DNA of 64,000 nt from Paracoccus stylophorae (GCF_028553765.1 NZ_CP067134.1:281501-345500); one strand, 5' to 3'. Shown: positions 48,029 to 60,363, counted from the first letter of the stretch. Notes: a model not told the origin generated them from the sequence alone. Numbers and translations: made by a program.

Positions 48029-48057
48029 CGATTGTTCTGGTCCGGTGCTGGGCCGGA

Positions 48058-49434
48058 TCAGTCTTTGGACCGTTTCGCGCCCTTGTGCGGGGCCCACAGA
48101 CGCTTGTTCGTCAGATACAGCAGCGCCGTCAGCACGATCAGGAACAGGACCGAGACCAGACCGACCATCTTGCGGTCCATCATCTTCGGTTCGGCGGTCC
48201 ACATCAGGAATGCCGACACGTCGCGCGACATCTGGTCGACCGTGGCCGGCGTGCCGTCCTCGTATGTCACCAGATCGTCCGACAGCGGCGGCGGCATCGA
48301 GATCGCCCCGGTCGAGAAGGCGGTGTTGACATAGAACACGCTGCCCGCCTGTTCGACCTCTTCGCCGGTATAGCTGGTCAGCAGGGCATGGATATACTCT
48401 GGCCCGCCGATCCCCCTGAACAGCTGGCTGAGCCCGGTGCCGTAGGGGCCGTGGAAACCCGCGCGCGCCTTGGCCATCAGCGACAGGTCCGGCCCCATGC
48501 CCATTCCCGTCACCTCGGGGAAATGGTCGGTCGGAAGGCGGGTGCGATCCTCGCCGGTTTCCTCGTCGGTGACTTCGGACATGTTGGCGGCATAGGCGCG
48601 GACCTGATCCTCCGGCAGGGCGGGTCCGCCATCATCCGCAAGGGTGCGGATCGGCACGAACTTCATGCCGTGGCAGGCCGAGCAGACCTCGGTATAGACC
48701 TGCAGGCCGCGCTGAAGCTGGAACTGGTCGAACTTGCCGAACGGACCCTCGAAGCTGAACGAGATATCCTCGATATGGCCGCCCTCATGTTCGCCGGCGC
48801 CGGTTTCGTCATGCGCGCCGCCGCCCGCACCGGCAGAACCGGAATCGATCGTCTCGTCGGCTTCCTCGGCGGTCACGGGCTCTGCCTCGGTCGGTTCCTC
48901 CATCTCGTCGCCGATGGCGTCGTCGGTGGCGGCCTCCCCGGCCTCGGTCGCCGCCTCGTCCTGTTCGCCCGCGTCAGCCGGTTCGGCATTGGCGTCTGCG
49001 GCGGATTCCGCCGTGGGTTCGGCGTCGGCCTCGGCGGCATCCTGATCCGCGGCGGCTTCGTCCGCCGCTTCATCCACCGCCTCATCACCTGCCGCCTCAT
49101 CACCTGCCGCCTCATCGGTGGCGGGTGCGGTGTCGTCCTGCGTCGCAGGCTCGTCCGCCGCAGCCTCTGCCGCCGGCGCATCTTCTGCCGGCTGGTCTTC
49201 TTCCGCCGGCGCGGCATCCGCGGCCGCGTCTTCGGTTTCCGCGTCGCCCGTCGCCGCGTCGTCTGTCGGCGTGGCCACGAAGGTCGTGCTTCCCTCGGCG
49301 ACCGGGGCGCTTTGCGCCTCGGCCGGTTGCTGCAAGGGCACCGTGGTGGTCGAGCCATCCTGCGCCAGCGCGAAGCCGGCGGCAGAGATGGTCAGGGCCG
49401 CAACGGCCGTGAGCGTCTTGGTTCTCAGGGTCAT
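48058..49434 (-). CDS. petC: Cytochrome c1 of the bc1 complex
   Basis: A 458-aa precursor. After a signal peptide (cleaved near ALAQD) comes an acidic Ala/Glu/Asp-rich, low-complexity segment of roughly 190 residues, the hallmark of Paracoccus cytochrome c1. The heme c motif CSACH is near residue 249, with the Met axial-ligand region PPPLSDD after it. A C-terminal membrane anchor is near 425-445. It accepts electrons from the Rieske protein and passes them to cytochrome c. DNA encoding the acidic part holds a short tandem repeat. Confidence 0.95.
   Translation of the reverse strand: MTLRTKTLTAVAALTISAAGFALAQDGSTTTVPLQQPAEAQSAPVAEGSTTFVATPTDDAATGDAETEDAAADAAPAEEDQPAEDAPAAEAAADEPATQDDTAPATDEAAGDEAAGDEAVDEAADEAAADQDAAEADAEPTAESAADANAEPADAGEQDEAATEAGEAATDDAIGDEMEEPTEAEPVTAEEADETIDSGSAGAGGGAHDETGAGEHEGGHIEDISFSFEGPFGKFDQFQLQRGLQVYTEVCSACHGMKFVPIRTLADDGGPALPEDQVRAYAANMSEVTDEETGEDRTRLPTDHFPEVTGMGMGPDLSLMAKARAGFHGPYGTGLSQLFRGIGGPEYIHALLTSYTGEEVEQAGSVFYVNTAFSTGAISMPPPLSDDLVTYEDGTPATVDQMSRDVSAFLMWTAEPKMMDRKMVGLVSVLFLIVLTALLYLTNKRLWAPHKGAKRSKD
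49080..49109. repeat. 15-bp tandem repeat inside the cytochrome c1 acidic region
   Basis: CCTCATCACCTGCCG occurs twice in direct succession, followed by a partial third copy (CCTCATC). It encodes repeated GDEAA/EAAGD units, so the length of the acidic domain may vary by slippage. Confidence 0.7.
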
Positions 49435-49446
49435 TGATGGCTCTCC

Positions 49447-50769
49447 TTACTCGGCCATGCGCGTGGGCGATTCGTGATGCGCGAGGAAATCTTCCTCGAT
49501 CGTGGCCGGCATCGGGTCGGGTTTCTCGATCACCCCCAGAAGCGGCAGGATCACCAGGAAATAGGCAAACCAGTAGGCCGAACCGGCCAGCGCGATATAG
49601 GGATAGATCCCTTCGGGCGGCTGTGCGCCGACCCAGGTCAGGACCACGAAATCGACCACCAGCAGCCAGAACCACCACTTGAACTGCGGACGATACTTGC
49701 CCGACCGCACGCGGCTGGTATCAAGCCACGGCACCAGCGCCATGACCAGGATCGCGCCGAACATGGCGATGACGCCGAAGAACTTGGCGTCGATGATCCC
49801 GAAGCTGATCCAGTTGACAAGCTGCACCAGCCAGACATCTGCGGTGAATGCGCGCAGGATGGCGTAGAACGGCAGGAAATACCATTCCGGCACGATATGG
49901 GCCGGCGTCGCCAGCGGGTTCGCCTCGATATAGTTGTCGGGGTGGCCCAGATAGTTCGGCATGAAGCCCACGATCGCGAAGAACACGATCAGCACGATCC
50001 CCAGCGCGAACAGGTCCTTCATCACGAAATAGGGCCAGAAGGGCAGGGTGTCCCTTTCGGCCTCTTCCTTGCTGGTCCGGCGCACCTCGACCCCGGTGGG
50101 GTTGTTGTTGCCGGTGGTGTGGAAGGCCCAGATATGGACCACGACCAGCGCCGCGATGATGAACGGCAGCAGATAATGCAGCGAGAAGAAGCGGTTCAGC
50201 GTGGCGTTGTCCACCGCCGGCCCGCCCAGAAGCCAGGTCTGGATCGACGGCCCGATGCCCGGAATCGCGCCGAACAGGCCGGTGATCACGGTCGCGCCCC
50301 AGAACGACATTTGCCCCCAGGGCAGCACATAGCCCATGAAGGCGGTGCCCATCATGCACAGATAGATCAGCATCCCGATGATCCAGGTCACCTCGCGCGG
50401 GGCCTTGTAGCTGCCGTAATACAGCCCGCGGAAGATGTGCAGATAGACCGCGAGGAAGAACAGCGACGCGCCGTTCGTGTGCAGATAGCGCAGCATGTAG
50501 CCGCCGTTCACGTCGCGCATGATGTGTTCGACACTGGCAAAGGCCAGATCGACATGCGGCGTGTAATGCATCACCAGCACGATGCCGGTGATGATCTGCA
50601 ACGCCAGGCAGAAGGCCAGCACGATGCCCCAGATCCACATCCAGTTGAGGTTCTTGGGCGTCGGGATCATCAGCGTGTCGTAAAGGAGGGCCACAACCGG
50701 AAGACGGCGGTGCAGCCAGCGTTCGAAGCCCGAGCCGGGCTCGTAATGGTCGTGCGGAATACCTGCCAT
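49447..50769 (-). CDS. petB: Cytochrome b of the bc1 complex
   Basis: A 440-aa membrane protein with eight membrane helices. The four heme-ligating His include the pair in [19 protein letters not shown] and the pair in FSLHYLLPF / VVHIWAFH. The Qo-site PEWY motif ([11 protein letters not shown]) is present. It lies 12 bp after the Rieske gene and before cytochrome c1. Confidence 0.96.
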   Translation of the reverse strand: MAGIPHDHYEPGSGFERWLHRRLPVVALLYDTLMIPTPKNLNWMWIWGIVLAFCLALQIITGIVLVMHYTPHVDLAFASVEHIMRDVNGGYMLRYLHTNGASLFFLAVYLHIFRGLYYGSYKAPREVTWIIGMLIYLCMMGTAFMGYVLPWGQMSFWGATVITGLFGAIPGIGPSIQTWLLGGPAVDNATLNRFFSLHYLLPFIIAALVVVHIWAFHTTGNNNPTGVEVRRTSKEEAERDTLPFWPYFVMKDLFALGIVLIVFFAIVGFMPNYLGHPDNYIEANPLATPAHIVPEWYFLPFYAILRAFTADVWLVQLVNWISFGIIDAKFFGVIAMFGAILVMALVPWLDTSRVRSGKYRPQFKWWFWLLVVDFVVLTWVGAQPPEGIYPYIALAGSAYWFAYFLVILPLLGVIEKPDPMPATIEEDFLAHHESPTRMAE

Positions 50770-50781
50770 GTGGAACCCTCC

Positions 50782-51342
50782 TCAGCCCAGCTTGATGGTT
50801 GTGTCGTCGACGAACTCGGCGACCGGAATATGCAGGTTCTCGGGCGCCGGGCCGCGGCGGATGCGCCCGGCGGTGTCGTAGTGCGAGCCGTGGCAGGGGC
50901 AGAACCAGCCGTCGTAATCGCCCGCGCCGTCGCCGATCGGCACGCAGCCCAGATGAGTGCAGACGCCGATCATGACCAGCCATTCGCCGGCCTCGTCCAG
51001 CGTCCGGTTCTGGTCAAGCGCGGGTTCGCCAGGCCTGTTGGGATTTTCGGCGTCCTGGTCGATCAGCTCGTTCAGCTGGACCGCGCGGCCTTCCTCGATC
51101 TCGGTTTCGGTCCGACGCCGGATGAATACGGGCTTGCCCAGCCATTTGACCGTCAGCTGCGTGCCGGTCTCGACGCCGCTGATGTCGACCTGGATCGAGG
51201 AGAGCGCCTGAACGTCGGCGGACGGGTTCATCTGGTTAACAAGCGTCCAGGCGGCGGCGCCAGCGGCCACCGTGCCTGCGCCCGCCGTGGCATAATAGAG
51301 GAAATCCCTCCTTGTGCCTACGTGGTCATCTGCGTGGGACAC
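50782..51342 (-). CDS. petA: Rieske iron-sulfur protein of the bc1 complex
   Basis: A 186-aa protein, first gene of the bc1 operon. A twin-arginine-type anchor ([19 protein letters not shown]) remains as membrane helix. The 2Fe-2S motifs CTHLGC and CPCHGSHYD lie near residues 127-152. It transfers electrons from quinol at the Qo site to cytochrome c1. Confidence 0.96.
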   Translation of the reverse strand: MSHADDHVGTRRDFLYYATAGAGTVAAGAAAWTLVNQMNPSADVQALSSIQVDISGVETGTQLTVKWLGKPVFIRRRTETEIEEGRAVQLNELIDQDAENPNRPGEPALDQNRTLDEAGEWLVMIGVCTHLGCVPIGDGAGDYDGWFCPCHGSHYDTAGRIRRGPAPENLHIPVAEFVDDTTIKLG

Positions 51343-51526
51343 GGGTCATTCTCCAATTCGGGCCGGGGGCCGGCCGATACGACAATCCGGGCCGCGTCTG
51401 ATCGCAGCCTTCGCGTCCGCGGTTCTACCGATCAATTATGTGTCAGTCCAGACGATAAGCCGGTCCGGCCCGGTGCATATCGCCGCATCTGTTGAATTTT
51501 TGTCGCGCAGCGCCATGGCGGGCCGC

Positions 51527-52321
51527 CTACAGCAACCCCTCGGCCCGAAAGCTGAGTTCGCGGGATTTTCCGATGATCAGATGGTCGTGGATGGTGATTC
51601 CCATGCTGTCGGCGGCCTGCGCGACGCGCGCCGTCATCGAAATGTCCGAATCCGAGGGGGTGGGATCGCCCGAGGGATGGTTGTGGACCAGAATCAGCGC
51701 CGAGGCGTTCAGTTCCAGCGCCCGCCGGATGATCTCGCGCGGATAGACCGGGACGTGATCGACGGTGCCGCGGCCCTGCTCCTCATCCGCGATCAGCACG
51801 TTCTTGCGGTCCAGATACAGAACCCGGAACTGTTCGATCTCGCGATGCGCCATCGCCGTGTGGCAGTAATCCAGCAGCGCGTCCCAGCCTGACAGGACCG
51901 GACGATGCATCACCCGCGCGCGCGACAGGCGCTGCGCCGCGGCCTCGACGATCTTCAGCTCGGTGACGACGGCGGGGCCGACGCCCTCGGTCTCCGCCAG
52001 ACGCGCCGGGCTGGCCGACAGCACCCGGTTGAAATCGCCGAACCGGTCGATCAGCCGGCGCGCCAGCGGCTTGACATCCTGTCGGGGAATGGCGCGGAAC
52101 AGCACCAGTTCCAGCATTTCGTAATCCGGCATCGCGGATGCGCCGCCCTGCATGAAGCGTTCGCGCAGCCGCGCGCGATGATCGGCCAGATAGGACGGCG
52201 CGGCCTTGGCGGGCCGCGCCGCCGGACCGGAGCCGGCCGGTGTTTGCGGCTGCGCCACATCGTCGGGCGCGGGCGAAAAAAGGGGCATCGGCATCTCGCC
52301 GAAGGAACGATTCGGGCTCAT
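51527..52321 (-). CDS. radC: RadC family JAB-domain protein
   Basis: A 264-aa RadC-type protein. A helix-hairpin-helix-like N-terminal half (AETEGVGPAVVTELK) is followed by the MPN/JAMM domain with HNHPSGDPTPSDSD near residue 210, carrying the metal-binding His and Asp residues. The first 40 residues are Pro/Ala-rich and variable. The role in DNA repair once assigned to RadC is not confirmed; the biochemical activity is unknown. Confidence 0.9.
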   Translation of the reverse strand: MSPNRSFGEMPMPLFSPAPDDVAQPQTPAGSGPAARPAKAAPSYLADHRARLRERFMQGGASAMPDYEMLELVLFRAIPRQDVKPLARRLIDRFGDFNRVLSASPARLAETEGVGPAVVTELKIVEAAAQRLSRARVMHRPVLSGWDALLDYCHTAMAHREIEQFRVLYLDRKNVLIADEEQGRGTVDHVPVYPREIIRRALELNASALILVHNHPSGDPTPSDSDISMTARVAQAADSMGITIHDHLIIGKSRELSFRAEGLL

Positions 52322-52376
52322 GGCCCCAGCATGGCGCGGAAGCGATGAAGAACCGGTTAACGCACGCCGGCCCGGA

Positions 52377-53543
52377 TCAGCGGGTCATGTCGTCCCAGAA
52401 GCCCTTGACCTTGTTGAAGAAGCTGTCCGATTGCGGGCTGTTGTCGGCCTTAACCGCCTCGAATTCCCGCAGCAGTTCTTTCTGTCGCGCGGTCAGGTTC
52501 ACCGGCGTCTCGACCACCAGTTCGATCAGCATGTCGCCCGCCTCGCCGTTCGAGCCGGCGCCGTGGCGCAAGGGCGGCATGCCCTTGCCGCGCAACCGCA
52601 TCTGGCGTCCCGACTGGCTGCCCGCGGGCACCTTCACGCGGGCGCGTCCGCCGTCGATAGTGGGCACCTCGACCTCGCCGCCAAGCGCGGCCGCGGCCAT
52701 GCTGACGGGCACCTGGCAGGCCAGAACCTTGCCGTCGCGCAGGAAGATGTCGTGTTCCTGCACCTCGACGAAGATATAGAGATCGCCCGCGGGACCGCCG
52801 CGCAGGCCGGCCTCGCCCTCGCCGGCCAGACGGATGCGGGTGCCCGTCTCGACCCCGGCGGGGATGTTGACCGACAGCGTGCGTTCCTTTTCCTCGCGTC
52901 CGGCGCCGTGGCAGGATTTGCAGGGATTCTTGACGATCTGACCCTGGCCGCCGCAGGTCGGGCAGCTGCGTTCGACGGTGAAGAAGCCCTGCTGCGCACG
53001 GACCTTGCCCATGCCGCCGCAGGTCGGACAGGTGGCGGGCTGGGTCGCGCCTTCGGCACCGGTGCCCTGACAGTCGCTGCACGCGACCGATCCGCGCACG
53101 GTGATGGTCTTTTGCAGGCCGCTATACGCCTCTTCCAGCGCGATCCGCAGGTTATAGCGCAAATCCTGTCCGCGCTGCGCCCGCGACCGCCCGCCGCCGG
53201 GTCCGCGCCGGCCCATCATGTCGCCGAACAGATCCTCGAACACGTCGGCAAAGGCCGAGCCGAAATCGCCCGGATGCGCGCCGCGCGCGCCGCCGAAACC
53301 GCCGCCCATGCCGCCATTCTCGAACGCCGCGTGACCGAAACGGTCATAGGCGGCCTTCTTCCGGTCGTCCTTCAGACAGTCATAGGCTTCGTTGACTTCC
53401 TTGAAACGGGCCTCGGCCTGGCTGTCGTCCTTGTTGCGGTCGGGGTGAAGCTCTTTCGCCTTGCTGCGATAGGCTTTCTTGATTTCTTCCGTCGAAGCCC
53501 CGCGGGTGACGCCCAGAACTTCGTAATAGCAACGCTTGGCCAT
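52377..53543 (-). CDS. dnaJ: Chaperone DnaJ
   Basis: A 388-aa type I Hsp40. The J domain has the HPD motif at about residues 33-35 (ELHPDRNKD), then a Gly-rich linker (GGMGGGFGG). Four zinc-binding repeats follow ([32 protein letters not shown]), then the C-terminal substrate-binding domain. It stimulates the ATPase of DnaK. It lies 77 bp downstream of dnaK, past an imperfect hairpin. Confidence 0.97.
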   Translation of the reverse strand: MAKRCYYEVLGVTRGASTEEIKKAYRSKAKELHPDRNKDDSQAEARFKEVNEAYDCLKDDRKKAAYDRFGHAAFENGGMGGGFGGARGAHPGDFGSAFADVFEDLFGDMMGRRGPGGGRSRAQRGQDLRYNLRIALEEAYSGLQKTITVRGSVACSDCQGTGAEGATQPATCPTCGGMGKVRAQQGFFTVERSCPTCGGQGQIVKNPCKSCHGAGREEKERTLSVNIPAGVETGTRIRLAGEGEAGLRGGPAGDLYIFVEVQEHDIFLRDGKVLACQVPVSMAAAALGGEVEVPTIDGGRARVKVPAGSQSGRQMRLRGKGMPPLRHGAGSNGEAGDMLIELVVETPVNLTARQKELLREFEAVKADNSPQSDSFFNKVKGFWDDMTR

Positions 53544-53573
53544 GTCGTTTCCTGTTCACTTCCCCAAGAATGA

Positions 53574-53600
53574 GGCCGGCCCGCCGTCAGCGGACCGGCC
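53574..53600 (-). promoter_or_regulatory. Intercistronic hairpin dnaK-dnaJ
   Basis: GGCCGGCCCGC at 53574-53584 and GCGGACCGGCC at 53590-53600 pair over 11 positions with one mismatch, loop of five. It sits between the dnaK stop and the dnaJ ribosome site. Without a strong U-tract it may attenuate dnaJ relative to dnaK. Confidence 0.6.
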
Positions 53601-53620
53601 CATGCGGGGCGCGGCCCGGA

Positions 53621-55540
<1,920 letters not shown>

Positions 55541-55622
55541 GTGTCTTTAACCTCTCTTGCGGCGATGTCTTGGGCCTTGGGTCCGTTACGGCCCCCGTGG
55601 CCCGATCCCAGTGTTCAGATCG

Positions 55623-55649
55623 CCTTCGGACATGCCCGAAGGCTTCGGG
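55623..55649 (-). promoter_or_regulatory. Overlapping hairpins in the dnaK leader
   Basis: CCTTCGG-ACATGC-CCGAAGG and CCCGAA-GGC-TTCGGG share the middle arm, so two mutually exclusive stem-loops can form close to the 5' end of the dnaK transcript. Confidence 0.5.
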
Positions 55650-55653
55650 GCTG

Positions 55654-55682
55654 TATATAGGGATGGTTTTCGGCCTCGCAAG
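55654..55682 (-). promoter_or_regulatory. RpoH (sigma-32) type promoter of dnaK
   Basis: On the minus strand CTTG (complement of 55679-55682) and CCTATATA (complement of 55654-55661) are 17 bp apart, matching the alphaproteobacterial heat-shock promoter form. The expected transcript start lies about 105 bases upstream of dnaK. Confidence 0.75.
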
Positions 55683-55743
55683 CGCATGGTCGATCCAATT
55701 TGCGCCCTCTTTCGCCACGCGCGCGAGGGGAGCGGACAGGCCC

Positions 55744-56538
55744 TTACTGCGCCGCAGTCCAGCTGAGCGATTCGTATTTGCGGGTGGTGAAGTTGATCAG
55801 AAGCCCGACCATCAGCGCCGCCAGCGAGAACCACAGCGCGTAAAGCGGATCGGTCTTTCGCGGCGTATAGTTGATGAACAGATCGCCGCGCATCTGGTCG
55901 ATGATGTGGAACAGCGGGTTCCACGCGAACCACGGCAGCATGAAGCCGGGCAGCATGTTGGCCACGAACATCTTGCCCGAAGCGAACATGTTCACGCGCT
56001 GATAGACGGTGGTCAGCAGCGGCGCGACCTTGGGCGCCCAGGGGCGGATGCCCAGAAACACCAGCCCCACGCACGCGCCCGAGAACCAGGCCAGCATGTA
56101 CATCGCCAGACAGCCGATCGGATCGTCGATGCTGACCGGGCTGATCGCCACGTGATAGATCGCCAGGATCGCGGCGCAGCTGATCGTCTGGCGATACAGC
56201 GCCGTCAGCGATCCCGCCGCGATCAGCACCGCCGGCGTCAGCGGTTCGTGCTTGACCAGGCTGTTGGTGACCGAGTGGCTGCCCGCCACCGCGCCCACGG
56301 TCTTCACATGCGTCATGAACAGGAAGATGCCCGACATGATATACATCATGAAATCGCCGCGGATGGGCGACTGCCGCACACCAAGAATCAGATAGATCAG
56401 CAGGAACACGACCATGAAGGCCACCGTTTGCAGGATCGTCAGCAACAGCCCGATGATCGCGTTCCGGTGGTCCGTTCGCAGATTGTAAACGGTCTGGTGA
56501 TAGATCAGCGCCAGCGTGGTGCCGGCGGCCTGGATCAT
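55744..56538 (-). CDS. ABC-2 type polysaccharide export permease, orphan
   Basis: A 264-aa integral membrane protein with about six segments (e.g. AIIGLLLTILQTVAFMVVFL). The C-terminal FAWNPLFHIIDQMRG is equivalent to the FNPLVHVIGQMR segment of the other KpsM-like permease in the window. ATG 56538 follows AGGA; the longer frame to 56631 is unsupported. No ATPase gene adjoins it, so it may share the KpsT-like ATPase or one outside the window. It is divergent from cysQ. Confidence 0.82.
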   Translation of the reverse strand: MIQAAGTTLALIYHQTVYNLRTDHRNAIIGLLLTILQTVAFMVVFLLIYLILGVRQSPIRGDFMMYIMSGIFLFMTHVKTVGAVAGSHSVTNSLVKHEPLTPAVLIAAGSLTALYRQTISCAAILAIYHVAISPVSIDDPIGCLAMYMLAWFSGACVGLVFLGIRPWAPKVAPLLTTVYQRVNMFASGKMFVANMLPGFMLPWFAWNPLFHIIDQMRGDLFINYTPRKTDPLYALWFSLAALMVGLLINFTTRKYESLSWTAAQ

Positions 56539-56707
56539 GTTCCTGTTTCGGCGCTGCGTGAACAAGCTGATGCATCCACCTGTGGGGTCGGGTCGCGGCC
56601 TGCCGGGGCAGGCGCTTGCCCCAGCCGTCATGGACGATCATAAGGGGTTGGGGTTCTGCGCACAATTGCGCGACGGTGTCGGGGCGCCAGATGGGAAGGA
56701 AGAATGC

Positions 56708-57505
56708 ATGGAATTTGATCGACTGACCGCCGAGATGCGCCGCCTTGCCCTTCAGGCCGGCCGCCGCATCATGGAGATCTATGAGGCCGAGGATATGGCG
56801 GTGCGGGCCAAGTCCGACGAATCGCCCGTGACCGCCGCGGACGAGGCCGCCGATGCGCTGATCTCGGACGGCTTGCGCGCGGCCTTTCCCGACATCCCGC
56901 TGGTGACCGAGGAACAGGCGCAGACGCACGAACAAAGCGTCGGCACCTTCCTGATCGTCGATCCGCTGGACGGCACCAAGGAATTCGTCCAGCGGCGCGG
57001 CGATTTCACCGTGAACATCGCCTATGTCGAAAACGGCGTGCCGGTGCGGGGCGTCGTCTATGCGCCGGCCAAGGGGCGGCTGTTCTATACCACCGGCGAC
57101 GGCCGCTCGGTCGAGGAGAAGGGGCCGTTCGGCGACCAGCCGGGCACGACCCAGCCCATCGGCGTCAATCCGACGCCCGACAATCGCGGGCTGATGGTCG
57201 TGGCCTCGAAATCGCATCGCGATGCCGCGACCGACGCCTATATCGCGCAATACGGCGTGCGCGACATGACCAGCGCCGGATCGTCGCTGAAATTCTGCCT
57301 CGTGGCGACGGGCGAGGCCGATCTGTATCCCCGCCTGGGCCGCACGATGGAATGGGACACCGCCGCGGGCGACGCGGTGCTGCGCGGCGCGGGCGGCGAG
57401 GTGGTGCGATTCGACGACCACACGCCGCTGACCTATGGCAAGCCCGGTTTTGAAAACCCCTTCTTCGTCGCCTATGCGCCCGGCGTGCTGCTGGTCAAGG
57501 CGTGA
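56708..57505 (+). CDS. cysQ: 3'(2'),5'-bisphosphate nucleotidase CysQ
   Basis: A 265-aa inositol-monophosphatase-superfamily enzyme that hydrolyses 3'-phosphoadenosine 5'-phosphate (PAP), the by-product of PAPS-dependent sulfate transfer or reduction. Metal-binding motifs are VTEEQ near residue 67, DPLDGTKEF at 84-92 and EWDTAAGDAVLRGAGG near 217. GGAAGGA precedes the ATG. Its place among polysaccharide genes fits recycling PAP made by a capsule sulfotransferase, though sulfur assimilation is an equal possibility. Confidence 0.88.
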   Translation: MEFDRLTAEMRRLALQAGRRIMEIYEAEDMAVRAKSDESPVTAADEAADALISDGLRAAFPDIPLVTEEQAQTHEQSVGTFLIVDPLDGTKEFVQRRGDFTVNIAYVENGVPVRGVVYAPAKGRLFYTTGDGRSVEEKGPFGDQPGTTQPIGVNPTPDNRGLMVVASKSHRDAATDAYIAQYGVRDMTSAGSSLKFCLVATGEADLYPRLGRTMEWDTAAGDAVLRGAGGEVVRFDDHTPLTYGKPGFENPFFVAYAPGVLLVKA

Positions 57506-57506
57506 C

Positions 57507-58307
57507 ATGTCGGTTCTGATCGTCATTCCCGCCCGCCATGCTTCGACCCGCTATCCGGGCAAGCCGCTGGTCGATCTGAAAGGCGCGTCGGGACAGGCGC
57601 GCAGCCTGATCCGGCGCAGCTGGGACGCGGCGATGGCCGTCGGCGGCGCGGACCGGGTCGTGGTCGCCACCGATGACGAACGCATCCGCGATCATGCCCG
57701 ATCCTTCGGGGCCGAGGTGGTGATGACCTCGACGGCATGCCGCAACGGGACCGAACGCTGCGCCGAGGCGGTCGGCAATCTGGCCGTCTCGCCCGATATC
57801 GTGGTCAATCTGCAGGGCGACGCGCCGCTGACTCCGTCCTGGTTCGTCGAGGATCTGGTCGCCGGGCTGCGCGCCGACCCGCAGGCCGATGTGGCGACGC
57901 CGGTGCTGCGCTGTTCGGGGCGGATGCGCGCGGACCTGATCGCCGACCGGATGGCCGGACGCGTGGGCGGCACTACGGCGGTGTTCGGGCACGACAACCA
58001 GGCCCTCTATTTCTCGAAAGAGGTCATTCCGTTCGCGGCGGGCAGTTTCGACGACGACGCCGACAGCCCAGTCTTTCACCATGTCGGCGTCTATGCCTAT
58101 CGCCCATCGGCGCTGGCGCAGTATCCGGGCTGGGACGAGGGGCGGCTGGAACGGCTGGAAGGTCTGGAACAGCTGCGCTTTCTGGAACGCGGCCGGCGCA
58201 TCCTGTGCGTCGAGGTCGAGGCGCGCGGACGACAGTTCTGGGAACTCAACAACCCCGAAGATGTTGCACGTATCGAGGAGATGATGCGCACGATGGGAAT
58301 CGACTAG
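57507..58307 (+). CDS. kdsB: 3-deoxy-manno-octulosonate cytidylyltransferase (CMP-Kdo synthetase, KdsB/KpsU)
   Basis: A 266-aa enzyme that activates Kdo with CTP (EC 2.7.7.38). The nucleotide-binding start VIPARHASTRYPGKPLV, VVNLQGDAPL and HHVGVYAYRPSAL match the family. It starts one base after the cysQ stop. Because the group 2 capsule anchor is a poly-Kdo linker, this could be the capsule copy (KpsU) rather than the lipid A copy. Sequence alone does not decide. Confidence 0.9.
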   Translation: MSVLIVIPARHASTRYPGKPLVDLKGASGQARSLIRRSWDAAMAVGGADRVVVATDDERIRDHARSFGAEVVMTSTACRNGTERCAEAVGNLAVSPDIVVNLQGDAPLTPSWFVEDLVAGLRADPQADVATPVLRCSGRMRADLIADRMAGRVGGTTAVFGHDNQALYFSKEVIPFAAGSFDDDADSPVFHHVGVYAYRPSALAQYPGWDEGRLERLEGLEQLRFLERGRRILCVEVEARGRQFWELNNPEDVARIEEMMRTMGID

Positions 58308-58476
58308 GACGAACACGGCGGGCAGGCGCGCATCGCGCCCTGTGCCCAGGGGATGCGGACAGGCAGGCGATATGCCGCCCGGAACCGTGGCCGCGGGCTT
58401 GCAACGCCCCGCGATATGGTATGATTGGCCGCAACGCGAAGTTCGCGGCCTCCGCAATGCACAAGGGTGTCAGACA

Positions 58477-59373
58477 ATGAGTCGCAAGGTAACGAAGGCC
58501 ATCTTTCCCGTCGCCGGTCTGGGAACACGGTTCCTGCCCGCCACGAAAAGCATCCCGAAAGAAATCATGACGCTGGTCGACCGACCGCTGATCCAATACG
58601 CCATCGACGAGGCGCGGGCTGCCGGGATCAAGGAATTCATCTTCGTCACCTCGCGCGGCAAGGGCGCGCTGGAAGATTATTTCGATCACGCGCACGAGCT
58701 GGAATCCAGCCTCAAGCGGTCGGGCAAGACCGAGTTGCTGGAAACGCTGCGCGCCACCAACATGGAATCCGGCGCGATTGCCTATATCCGTCAGCACAAG
58801 GCGCTTGGGCTGGGCCACGCGGTCTGGTGCGCCCGCCGGCTGGTCAGCGACGATGAACCTTTCGCGGTGATCCTGACCGATGACGTCATCATGGGCCAGC
58901 CGCCCTGCCTGCAACAGATGATCGAGGCCTATGGCGAAACCGGCGGCAGCATGGTCGCCACCATGGAGGTCGCGCCGGACAAGGCGCAGTCCTATGGCGT
59001 GCTCGACGTCAGCGAGGATATGGGCGCCATCGTCAAGGCCCGCGGCATGGTGGAGAAACCGGCCCCCGGATCGGCGCCGTCGAACCTGGCGGTGATCGGG
59101 CGCTATATCCTTGCACCGACGGTGATGAAGAACCTCAACAAGCTGAAACAGGGATCGGGCGGAGAGATCCAGCTGACCGACGCCATCGCCGACGAGATCG
59201 AGGCCGGGCGCGGCGTCTATGGCCTGCGGTTCCGTGGCCAGCGATTCGACTGTGGCTCGAAGGCGGGCTTCCTGCAGGCCACCGTCGCCTTCGGGCTGGA
59301 ACGTGACGAGCTGAAGGACGAGTTCGCCGAATATCTGCACGGCGTCATGTCGATGCAGCGCGCGGCGGAATAA
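58477..59373 (+). CDS. galU: UTP-glucose-1-phosphate uridylyltransferase
   Basis: A 298-aa GalU (EC 2.7.7.9) making UDP-glucose. The signature AIFPVAGLGTRFLPATKSIPKE is at residues 8-29 (key Arg and Lys). FAVILTDDVI and EKPAPGSAPSNLAVIGRYI follow. It lies 2 bp before galE, so the pair supplies UDP-glucose and UDP-galactose for surface polysaccharide. Confidence 0.95.
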   Translation: MSRKVTKAIFPVAGLGTRFLPATKSIPKEIMTLVDRPLIQYAIDEARAAGIKEFIFVTSRGKGALEDYFDHAHELESSLKRSGKTELLETLRATNMESGAIAYIRQHKALGLGHAVWCARRLVSDDEPFAVILTDDVIMGQPPCLQQMIEAYGETGGSMVATMEVAPDKAQSYGVLDVSEDMGAIVKARGMVEKPAPGSAPSNLAVIGRYILAPTVMKNLNKLKQGSGGEIQLTDAIADEIEAGRGVYGLRFRGQRFDCGSKAGFLQATVAFGLERDELKDEFAEYLHGVMSMQRAAE

Positions 59374-59375
59374 AC

Positions 59376-60362
59376 GTGGCGCAGACGGTTCTGGTCACCG
59401 GCGGCGCCGGCTATATCGGCTCGCATGCCTGCAAGGCGCTGGCGGCGGCGGGGTATCTGCCGGTCACGCTGGACAATCTGTCCACCGGCTGGCGCGATGC
59501 GGTCAGGTTCGGGCCGTTGATTGAGGCCGATCTGATGGATCGTGCCGCGCTGGATGCGGCCTTTGCCGCCCATCGCCCGGTTGCCGTGCTGCATTTCGCG
59601 GCGCTGAGCCAGGTGGGCGAGGCGATGGCCGAACCCGGCCGATACTGGCGCACCAACGTGGCCGGATCGCTGAACCTGATCGAGGCGGCGGTGGCGGCGG
59701 GCTGCCTGGATTTCGTCTTCAGCTCGACCTGCGCGACCTATGGCGACCGCGACGGCGAGGTGCTGGACGAGGAGACGCCGCAGAACCCGCTGAACGCCTA
59801 TGGCGCCTCGAAACGCGCCATCGAGGATATGCTGTCCGATTTCGGCGCGGCGCACGAATTGCGGCATGTCATCTTCCGCTATTTCAACGTCGCCGGCGCC
59901 GACCCCGAGGCCGAGGTGGGCGAGTTTCATCGCCCCGAGACGCATCTGATCCCGCTGATCCTCGATGCGGTGGACGGCAAGCGCGATGCGCTGACCATTC
60001 ACGGAACCGATTATCCGACCCCGGACGGCACCTGCATCCGCGACTATGTCCATGTCGTGGATCTGGTCGACGCCCATGTGGCCGGTCTGGAATGGCTGCG
60101 CGCGGGCCGGGGCAGCCGCGTGTTCTGCCTGGGCACCGGCGACGGGTTTTCCGTCCGCGAAGTGGTCGATGCCACGCGGCACGTCACCAACCGTCCGGTT
60201 CCGATGCAGGACGGCCCCCGCCGGGGCGGCGACGCGGTCAAGCTGGTCTGCGGCAGCCAGCGGGCGCGCGACGAGCTGGGATGGGTTCCGGCACGCTCGA
60301 CCATGAAGCAGATGATCGGCGATGCCTGGCGCTGGCACCAGAACGGCCATTACGAGCGTTAA
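59376..60362 (+). CDS. galE: UDP-glucose 4-epimerase
   Basis: A 328-aa SDR-extended epimerase (EC 5.1.3.2). NAD motif TGGAGYIGSHACK starts at residue 8. SSTCATYGD and the catalytic YGASKRAIE are near residues 115-150. The start is GTG 59376. It interconverts UDP-glucose and UDP-galactose for the glycosyltransferases encoded next. Confidence 0.93.
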   Translation: MAQTVLVTGGAGYIGSHACKALAAAGYLPVTLDNLSTGWRDAVRFGPLIEADLMDRAALDAAFAAHRPVAVLHFAALSQVGEAMAEPGRYWRTNVAGSLNLIEAAVAAGCLDFVFSSTCATYGDRDGEVLDEETPQNPLNAYGASKRAIEDMLSDFGAAHELRHVIFRYFNVAGADPEAEVGEFHRPETHLIPLILDAVDGKRDALTIHGTDYPTPDGTCIRDYVHVVDLVDAHVAGLEWLRAGRGSRVFCLGTGDGFSVREVVDATRHVTNRPVPMQDGPRRGGDAVKLVCGSQRARDELGWVPARSTMKQMIGDAWRWHQNGHYER

Positions 60363-60363
60363 G

